Assembly (NCBI GenBank): GCA_963799315.1
Contig: CAWCWP010000002.1
Location: 124,001 to 188,000 of the forward strand
Length of the DNA stretch: 64,000 bases
Source of the DNA: Parerythrobacter_A sp963799315
Lineage (GTDB): Bacteria; Pseudomonadota; Alphaproteobacteria; Sphingomonadales; Sphingomonadaceae
Reading direction: 5' to 3'
Under the pieces are notes generated by a model, which saw only the letters and a program-made list of their open reading frames with translations, was not told where the DNA came from and ran no database searches. Shown piece by piece: positions 58,386 to 64,000 of this stretch (the first letter of the stretch is position 1; every line of letters begins with the position of its first letter). Position numbers and translations under genes: made by a program.

Positions 58386-58470
58386 TGGTGCGGGCGGTGG
58401 GACTCGAACCCACACGAGCAAGGCTCGAGGGATTTTAAGTCCCTTGCGTCTACCATTCCGCCACGCCCGC
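58386..58470 (-). tRNA. tRNA-Leu (anticodon TAA)
   Basis: On the minus strand the sequence begins GCGGGCGTGGCGGAATGGTA and ends CGCCCGC-A-CCA. The 7-bp acceptor stem pairs fully, and the CCA is encoded (58386-58388). Anticodon stem AGGGA/TCCCT with loop CTTAAAA gives anticodon TAA (58435-58437), reading UUA. A long variable arm (CGAGCCTTGCTCG) marks a class II tRNA, Leu. Confidence 0.97.
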
Positions 58471-58482
58471 ATTGTGCGCGGC

Positions 58483-58512
58483 CTATCAGACCAAAGCGAC
58501 CGGTCCGGTCAA
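58483..58512 (-). promoter_or_regulatory. Candidate tRNA-Leu promoter
   Basis: Minus strand: TTGACC (58512-58507), 18 nt, TGATAG (58488-58483), ending 12 bp before the tRNA 5' end. Also overlaps a short palindrome GACCGGTCCGGTC. Confidence 0.5.
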
Positions 58513-58537
58513 GGGTGTCGGCGACAGCGGCAATCGA

Positions 58538-58819
58538 TCAATCGGCGTTGAGCCGTTCGCGCATGTCCTTGCCCGGTTTGAAATAGGGCACCCGCTTTGC
58601 CGCGACGTCCACCGGCTCTCCGGTGCGCGGATTGCGGCCCTTGCGGGCATCGCGGTCGCGCGTGGAAAACGCGCCGAACCCGCGCAGCTCGACCCGGCCC
58701 CCGTCGGCCAGCCGCGCGGAAATTTCCTCGAAGAAAATATTGACGATCTGCTCGATTTCCTCGGCGCGCAGTCCGGGGTTTTCGTCCGCCAGGATTTGCA
58801 GCAGTTCCGATCTGATCAT
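58538..58819 (-). CDS. ihfB: Integration host factor beta subunit
   Basis: 93 aa DNA-bending protein of the HU/IHF family. MIRSELLQILADENPGLRA, IVNIFFEEISARLADGGRVELRGFGAFSTR, and the DNA-intercalating arm RKGRNPRTGEPVDV. The beta-type N-terminus and length fit IhfB over HU. No signature missing. Between the tRNA and the GntR regulator. Confidence 0.95.
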   Translation of the reverse strand: MIRSELLQILADENPGLRAEEIEQIVNIFFEEISARLADGGRVELRGFGAFSTRDRDARKGRNPRTGEPVDVAAKRVPYFKPGKDMRERLNAD

Positions 58820-58935
58820 CGCCCTCTCCCCATCAGGTGCTTGCATTACGGCATGCCAGATAACCGGCATCGAAACAATCACCGAAGTGTTAAATGTTAA
58901 GCCCTTTCGCCAAAACCTGGCCGCGAAAAGGGCAG

Positions 58936-59277
58936 TCAGGCCTCCGCCATAAGGTCGGATGGCGCAAAGCCGAGAATGCGGATGCGCGCGTGGATGGCGG
59001 GCCATTCCTCTTCCAGAAACCGTTCCCGCTCGCGCGCGCGCAGCTGTTCGGCAGCGCCCGGCTTCACGAACATCCCGATGCCGCGCCGCACCTCGACAAA
59101 GCCGTCGGTCTGGAACTGCTGGTAGGCCTTGGCCACGGTCAGGGGGTTCGCACCCTGCTCGACCGCATAGGCCCGCACGGACGGCAGCATGGCACCCTCC
59201 GCGTAGTCCCCCGCAATGATCGCCGCCGCAATGCGGTCGCGCAGCTTGAGATATACCGGACGGGAATTGCTGGGCAT
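58936..59277 (-). CDS. GntR family regulator, YtrA type
   Basis: 113 aa. Winged helix: PVYLKLRDRIAAAIIAGDYAEGAMLPSVRAYAVEQGANPLTVAKAYQQF then VEVRRGIGMFVKPGA, followed by a short C-terminal helix pair (RERFLEEEWPAIHARIRILG). The YtrA subfamily has no large effector domain. Divergent from the POT transporter gene by 203 bp, whose promoter it may control. Confidence 0.9.
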   Translation of the reverse strand: MPSNSRPVYLKLRDRIAAAIIAGDYAEGAMLPSVRAYAVEQGANPLTVAKAYQQFQTDGFVEVRRGIGMFVKPGAAEQLRARERERFLEEEWPAIHARIRILGFAPSDLMAEA

Positions 59278-59480
59278 CGAACCTCGGTTGAATTGCGGAC
59301 GAGGTGCAGCAGTGCCATAATACAGCGTAGCAGGTCAAGCGCTGGGGCAGAGGCGTATCGTTCGTAGCAGGGAAATTTACGCGCTTCACAAGACTGAAAC
59401 ACTTGCTAGAACCCGCCGCAGCGACACGCTGGCGAGGGGCTGGCGCACACGCTCATCGATCAAAAAGGCGCTGCCCGCCC

Positions 59481-61313
59481 ATGCATGAACTGATTTTCAC
59501 GTTCGATTCCCTCTTCGAGATGTGGGCTTTTTGGATCGCTGTCGTCGCGCTTGCCGCGTTCCTGCTGGGTGGCTCCTTCATCGTTACGCGGCCCGAACCC
59601 GAATTTGCCGGACACCCCAAGGGGCTGTTCCTGCTGTTCCTCGCGGAGATGTGGGAGCGGTTTTCCTATTACGGGATGCGCGCGCTGCTCATTTTCTATC
59701 TGGTGCAGCATTGGCTGTTCTCGGACAGCGAAGCGTCGATCATCTACGGTTCCTACACCGCACTGGTGTATATTACGCCGGTAATCGGCGGCTACCTGGC
59801 CGACCGCTATCTGGGGCAACGCAAGGCTGTTCTGTTCGGTGCGGTCCTGCTGACATTCGGCCACTTCTTCATGGCATTCGAAGGCAGCGGCGGACAGGGC
59901 GATGCAACCATCAACGTGTTCTGGCTTGCACTGGCGCTCATCATCGTGGGCTCCGGCTTTCTGAAGGCCAACATCTCGGTCATCGTGGGGCAGCTCTATG
60001 ACCGCACCGATATCCGCCGTGATCCTGCTTACACGATCTTCTATATGGGCATTAATGTCGGTGCTGCGACCGCTTCGATCATTTGCGGTTATCTGGGCCA
60101 AACCTATGGCTGGCAGTACGGCTTCGGCCTGGCCGGTATCGGCATGCTGATCGGTCTGGTCTTTTTCGTACTCGGCAAGCCGCTCCTGCTCGGCAAAGGC
60201 GAACCGCAGTTTCCGGAACGGCTCAAGAACGGTCGGGAATACGGACTTTATGCATTCGGCCTGGGCCTCGTCGCCTTGTGCTGGGTCGCCATCCAGTATC
60301 AGGACGCGGTGCAAATATTCCTCGGCACATTTGGTGCGGCGTTGCTGTGCTATGTTCTCGGCATCGCCACGTTCCAGCTTCCCTACGGACGCTATTCCGA
60401 TGCGCCCAAGGATGCGTTCGGCGCCTACATCGCCACGAGTGTATTGCTCGTTGTGTCGATGTTCTTCCTCGCATCGGGTAACTTCGCATGGAAATGGCCT
60501 GCCGTTATCGGCTTTGGCGGGGTGATGACCGTACTCATTCTGCAAATGGTGCAGCGTGTCGCGCACGACCGGGACCGGATCGTATCGGCAACGATATTGC
60601 TGGTGATCTCGATAGTATTCTGGGCCTTGTTCGAACAGGCCGGGTCCAGCCTCAACCTGTTCACCGACCGCCACGTTGCGACGCAGGGCGTAAATGCTTC
60701 GATGTTCCAGTCGATCAATGCGATCTATATCGTCGCACTCGCACCGATTTTCGCAATCGTGTGGCAAATGCTCGCCGCCAAGGGGCTGGAGCCGTCGACA
60801 CCGATGAAGTTCGGCCTTGCTGTCATCCAGGTTGGACTTGGCTTCCTCGTCCTGAAGTGGGGTGCGGAATCGGTTGGCGTCAGCGTACCGACGCCGGTGA
60901 TTTTCATATTCCTGATTTACCTTCTGCACACCACCGGCGAACTGTGTCTTAGCCCGGTCGGCCTCTCGGCGATGAACCGGCTGAGCCCCGTCCAGATGGC
61001 GTCGCTTGTCATGGGGTCATGGTTCTTCGCCTCGGCCACCGGCAATTTCGCCGCTGGCCTGATTGCTGCGGCAACGGGCGGCGAAGGCGTTGGAGAAGCA
61101 GCAGGAAAGCAGGTCGTGCTGGATGTTTACGGCACGGTAGGCTGGTTTGCGGTTGGTGTCGGCGTTGTCGTCATGGTCGTCAGTCCGCTTATCAAACGCC
61201 TTATGCATCTCGATACGCTGGCCGACGATAACGTAGGCGATGATCTGGCCGGTCAGGCGCAAGCGGGTCTCGAGCAGCAGGAAGCGGGTATTCGCCCCGC
61301 GACCCGCACATAG
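59481..61313 (+). CDS. POT family proton-dependent oligopeptide transporter
   Basis: 610 aa inner-membrane symporter for di/tripeptides. ExxERFxYY in EMWERFSYYGMRALL, PTR2 signature GGYLADRYLGQRKAVLFGA, the FYMGINVGAA motif, and a second half with EQAGSSLNLFTDRHV. More than 12 membrane helices. Start ATG 59481 (MHELIFTFDSLFEMW); an ORF start at 59403 adds unlikely residues. It precedes two amidohydrolase genes on the same strand (17 bp gap), so uptake and breakdown of peptides or amides may be coupled. Confidence 0.95.
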   Translation: MHELIFTFDSLFEMWAFWIAVVALAAFLLGGSFIVTRPEPEFAGHPKGLFLLFLAEMWERFSYYGMRALLIFYLVQHWLFSDSEASIIYGSYTALVYITPVIGGYLADRYLGQRKAVLFGAVLLTFGHFFMAFEGSGGQGDATINVFWLALALIIVGSGFLKANISVIVGQLYDRTDIRRDPAYTIFYMGINVGAATASIICGYLGQTYGWQYGFGLAGIGMLIGLVFFVLGKPLLLGKGEPQFPERLKNGREYGLYAFGLGLVALCWVAIQYQDAVQIFLGTFGAALLCYVLGIATFQLPYGRYSDAPKDAFGAYIATSVLLVVSMFFLASGNFAWKWPAVIGFGGVMTVLILQMVQRVAHDRDRIVSATILLVISIVFWALFEQAGSSLNLFTDRHVATQGVNASMFQSINAIYIVALAPIFAIVWQMLAAKGLEPSTPMKFGLAVIQVGLGFLVLKWGAESVGVSVPTPVIFIFLIYLLHTTGELCLSPVGLSAMNRLSPVQMASLVMGSWFFASATGNFAAGLIAAATGGEGVGEAAGKQVVLDVYGTVGWFAVGVGVVVMVVSPLIKRLMHLDTLADDNVGDDLAGQAQAGLEQQEAGIRPATRT

Positions 61314-61330
61314 GCGGAGGGCGCGGCATT

Positions 61331-62713
61331 ATGACACGCTTCGCTCGCACCTTTACGCGTTTCGGGGCGCTTGCCCTCTCCGCTGCCTCCCTGTCTGCCT
61401 GTGCCGGAATGTCCGGTGCGGCAGACAAGCCCGTCACCGCCGCCGATGCGCCGGTTCCGTTTGCCAGCACCTACACCCGCTATCCGGGCGAGCCGACCGC
61501 GCTGGTCGGCGCGACAGTACATGACGGCACCGGCGCGACGCTTGCCGATGCCACCGTGCTGTTCGCGGACGGCAAGATCGTCGGCGTCGGCGATGCGTCG
61601 CTGTCCACCGCCGGCTACACGCGGATCGACGGCAGCGGTAAATACGTCACGCCCGGCATCATCGACATCCACAGCCACCTCGGCAATTACCCGACCCCCT
61701 CGGTCGACGCGCATAATGACGGCAACGAGGCGACCAGCCCCGGCACGCCCGAAGTCTGGGCCGAGCATTCGGTCTGGCCGCAGGATCCCGGCTTCACGCG
61801 CGCGCTCGCCAATGGCGGCGTGACCAGCCTGCAAATCCTGCCCGGTTCGGCGAACCTGATGGGCGGACGTTCGGTCACGCTGAAAAACGTCAACAGCCGC
61901 ACGGTGCAGGGCATGAAGTTCCCCGGCGCGCCCTATGGCTTCAAGATGGCTTGCGGCGAAAACCCCAAGCGGGTTTACGGCGGGCGTGGCCGGATGCCGA
62001 GCACCCGCATGGGAAGCTTCGCGGTCAATCGGCAGGCATGGATGGACGCCAAGGTCTATGCCGACGGCGACCGCGAGAAACGCGATCTGGGCAAGGAGAC
62101 GCTGGCCGGCGTGCTCGACGGCGACATCCTGGTCCACAACCACTGCTACCGTGCCGACGAAATGGCGCTGGTAATCGATATGGCGCGCGAGGCGGGCTAC
62201 AAGGTCACGGCGTTCCATCACGCCGTGGAAAGCTACAAGATCGCCGGAATGCTGCGAGAAAACGACATTTGCAGCGCGATCTGGGCCGACTGGTACGGTT
62301 TCAAGATGGAAGCCTATGACGGCATCCCCGAAAACGCCGCACTGCTGTGGCAGGCGGGGGCCTGCGTGGTCATCCATTCCGACGACGAGAACGGCATCCA
62401 GCGGCTCAATCAGGAAGCCGCCAAGGCGCAGGCCGCCGGACGGCGTATCGGACTGGACATCACCGATGGCGACACGGTCGGCTGGATTACGCTGAATGCC
62501 GCCAAGGCGATGGGTATCGACACGATGACGGGCAGCCTCGAAGCGGGCAAGATGGCCGATGTCGTGTTGTGGAACGGCAATCCGCTGAGCGTCTATTCCC
62601 GCCCCGAAAAGGTGTGGGTGGATGGTGCGCTGCTGTTCGACGCGCAGGATCCCAAGCGCAGGCCGGTCAGCGATTTCGAGCTGGGCCAGCCGGGCGAAGG
62701 AGACGCGAAATGA
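61331..62713 (+). CDS. Amidohydrolase family protein, lipoprotein
   Basis: 460 aa. Signal with lipobox LSACAG. Metal site: HxH in IDIHSHLGNY, Lys/His region DILVHNHCYRADEM, AFHHAVES, and the final Asp in VIHSDDENG; ends with the usual AGKMADVVLWNGNPLSVYS. Catalytically complete by these motifs. Acts outside the cytoplasm on cyclic amides or peptides (imidazolonepropionase-like subgroup). ATG of the next gene overlaps the stop (ATGA). Confidence 0.92.
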   Translation: MTRFARTFTRFGALALSAASLSACAGMSGAADKPVTAADAPVPFASTYTRYPGEPTALVGATVHDGTGATLADATVLFADGKIVGVGDASLSTAGYTRIDGSGKYVTPGIIDIHSHLGNYPTPSVDAHNDGNEATSPGTPEVWAEHSVWPQDPGFTRALANGGVTSLQILPGSANLMGGRSVTLKNVNSRTVQGMKFPGAPYGFKMACGENPKRVYGGRGRMPSTRMGSFAVNRQAWMDAKVYADGDREKRDLGKETLAGVLDGDILVHNHCYRADEMALVIDMAREAGYKVTAFHHAVESYKIAGMLRENDICSAIWADWYGFKMEAYDGIPENAALLWQAGACVVIHSDDENGIQRLNQEAAKAQAAGRRIGLDITDGDTVGWITLNAAKAMGIDTMTGSLEAGKMADVVLWNGNPLSVYSRPEKVWVDGALLFDAQDPKRRPVSDFELGQPGEGDAK

Positions 62714-64000
62714 TGCGCCTCTCTCTCCTTGCCGCAACTGCACTCGCCACGCTTGCCTCGCCGGTGATGGCGCAGGACATCGACATCGTGAACGCCACGG
62801 TGGCAACCGGCGACGGCAGCGAGCCGATCCGCAATGCAACCGTTTCGGTCCGCAGCGGCAATGTCGTCTATGCCGGTCCCGACGCAGGCGCACCGGCGCG
62901 CGAAGCGGGCAGCGCAATCGACGGGTCGGGCAAATGGGTCACGCCCGGCCTGTTCGCCGCCGTCACCACGCTGGGTCTGTGGGATGTGGGCGCGGTCAGT
63001 GACTTCGAACGACCAGGCGGCGAACAATTCGCCGTTCGGTGCCGCGCTCGACGTGGCGCCTGCACTCAACCCGACATCGCAGCACGTCGCCATCAACCGC
63101 GCGGGCGGCGTGACGCGAGCGAGCATCTTCTCGCGCCCGACCAGCTCGATCTTCGGCGGACAGGGGGCCATCGTCGATCTGGGCGCGGACCCCGACATGA
63201 TCGTTCGCCCGCGCGCCTTCCAGATGGTGGCGCTGGGCGAAGCGGGTGCGCGTATTGCAGGCGGCAGCCGCACCTCGACGCACGCCCTGTTGCGCAACGC
63301 CTTGCGCGAGGCGCGGCAATATGGTGCCGACGGGCGCATCATGGGCAGCCCTTCGCAGCCCGAAGACATGCGAACCGGCGACGATCTGCCGCTGGACCCT
63401 CGCCTTGCGGACAATACCGCCTCGCGCGACGACGTGCTGCTCAGCCGTTTCGATGCCGCTGCACTGGTGCCGGTCGTGCGCGGGCAGCAGCCGCTCTATG
63501 TCGCGGTGGAGCGCGCCTCCGACATTCGGCAGGTGCTCGCGTTGAAGAACGATTTCCCGCAGCTCGATCTCGTGCTGGTCGGTGCGAGCGAAGGCTGGCT
63601 GGCCGCGCGCGAGATTGCGGCGGCGGATGTGCCGGTCATTGCCGATCCGCTCGACAACCTGCCGTCCAGCTTCGAACAGGTCGGTGCGACACAAAGCAAT
63701 GTGGCGCGCATGGTAAAGGCGGGCGTGAAGGTCGCGCTGGGCGGGCTGACCGATGGCATCAATTCGCCCCGCATCGCGCCGCAATATGCGGGCAATCTTG
63801 TCGCCCTGCAGAAATTGCAGGGCGCGGACGGGCTGAGCTGGGGCCAGGCGTTCGCCGCCATCTCCTCTGTTCCTGCGGAAATCAGCGGCTATGGCGGGCG
63901 GCTCGGCGTTCTCGCGCCCGGTGCCAGCGGCGATGTCGTGCTGTGGAGCGGCGATCCGCTGGAACTGTCTTCCGCGCCCACGCGCGTTTTCATCGACGGG
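62710..64000 (+). CDS. Amidohydrolase-like protein, HxH motif replaced, 3' end outside window
   Basis: Starts at ATG 62710 with a signal peptide (LSLLAATALATLASPVMAQ), coupled to the preceding amidohydrolase. Where the family has GLIDxHxHLG, this reads TPGLFAAVTTLGLWD, so the first metal-binding His pair is missing. Later segments follow the fold (GWLAAREIAAADVPVIADPLDN, VALGGLTDGINSPR, LAPGASGDVVLWSGDPLE). One frame change near 62998 (resumes as VTSNDQAANNSPFGAALDV). Probably a non-catalytic or divergent partner of the upstream enzyme; the coding sequence runs past base 64000. Confidence 0.88.
   Translation, partial: MMRLSLLAATALATLASPVMAQDIDIVNATVATGDGSEPIRNATVSVRSGNVVYAGPDAGAPAREAGSAIDGSGKWVTPGLFAAVTTLGLWDVGAVSDFERPGGEQFAVRCRARRGACTQPDIAARRHQPRGRRDASEHLLAPDQLDLRRTGGHRRSGRGPRHDRSPARLPDGGAGRSGCAYCRRQPHLDARPVAQRLARGAAIWCRRAHHGQPFAARRHANRRRSAAGPSPCGQYRLARRRAAQPFRCRCTGAGRARAAAALCRGGARLRHSAGARVEERFPAARSRAGRCERRLAGRARDCGGGCAGHCRSARQPAVQLRTGRCDTKQCGAHGKGGREGRAGRADRWHQFAPHRAAICGQSCRPAEIAGRGRAELGPGVRRHLLCSCGNQRLWRAARRSRARCQRRCRAVERRSAGTVFRAHARFHRR

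Noticed and set aside
59326..59371. Direct repeat CGTAGCAGG (59326 and 59363) as a GntR operator
   Set aside because: Nine bases repeated once at 37-nt spacing is weak and not palindromic.
1..64000. Hidden phage, integrative element or defence island
   Set aside because: No integrase, transposase, phage structural, restriction or abortive-infection gene; gene content and composition look uniformly chromosomal.

Overview
The window is GC-rich, densely coded chromosomal DNA from an alphaproteobacterium. Sphingomonadales, most likely Erythrobacteraceae, is the best guess. This rests on protein character: the large NAD-glutamate dehydrogenase, a CYP153-like P450, the POT transporter/amidohydrolase set, the LptC/LptA/LptE proteins, IHF-beta and PilZ proteins. 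No search could be run. I see no phage, insertion sequence, integrase, CRISPR array or toxin-antitoxin module. The only RNA gene found is one tRNA-Leu(TAA).

Layout. 0-6.3 kb: gltB (5' end cut) and gltD, then a secreted esterase. 6.3-10 kb, minus: KtrAB potassium uptake, an endonuclease/exonuclease/phosphatase family protein, ung. 10-12 kb, plus: RNase D-like exonuclease, lptC, lptA. 12-16.7 kb, minus: DUF3576 lipoprotein, leuS, lptE, holA. 17-20.4 kb, plus: a beta-rich conserved protein, an acetoacetyl-CoA reductase, a cation/Ca2+ antiporter, a ribbon-helix-helix protein. 20.4-22.7 kb: murA and galU, divergent. 22.7-29.2 kb, minus: a hypothetical, a YqiK-type flotillin with YqiJ, a small membrane protein, an acyl-CoA synthetase, an M23 peptidase, a Bcp-type peroxiredoxin. 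29-38 kb: glnE, an M28 peptidase, agmatine deiminase, a TauE/SafE permease, thrS. 38-42 kb: a PhoD phosphatase, a membrane protein/XRE regulator pair behind a palindromic promoter, a hydrolase, a secreted TPR-like protein. 42-49 kb: NAD-GDH, a ferredoxin-reductase-like flavoprotein, queG. 49-53.6 kb: an ABC exporter of Na+ type, a CYP153-like P450, a periplasmic MsrB. 53.6-58.2 kb, minus: a UGM-like flavoprotein, GtrA and an STT3/AglB-like GT-C membrane protein, then a double PilZ protein. 58-64 kb: tRNA-Leu, ihfB, a GntR regulator, and divergently a POT peptide transporter with two amidohydrolases, the last running off the end.

How the genes work together. Nitrogen metabolism recurs: GOGAT (gltBD), GlnE control of glutamine synthetase, catabolic NAD-GDH and agmatine deiminase. 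Envelope biogenesis is spread over lptC/lptA/lptE, murA, galU, the M23 peptidase and the GtrA/GT-C cluster. Peptide scavenging is suggested by the POT transporter, the two amidohydrolases and the M28 peptidase.

Two features dominate a careful reading. First, many conserved or essential genes (gltB, gltD, leuS, glnE, thrS, NAD-GDH, queG and others) carry one-base frame changes while full-length protein homology continues in the next frame. They are densest at 42-49 kb. This is best read as uncorrected sequencing indels, not gene decay. Second, leuS contains an insert of about 120 bp made of hairpin-forming repeats at the junction of the catalytic and editing domains. I did not find a clearly new defence or mobile system. 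The best candidate for an undescribed system is the three-gene flavoprotein/GtrA/GT-C cluster at 53.6-57.5 kb.
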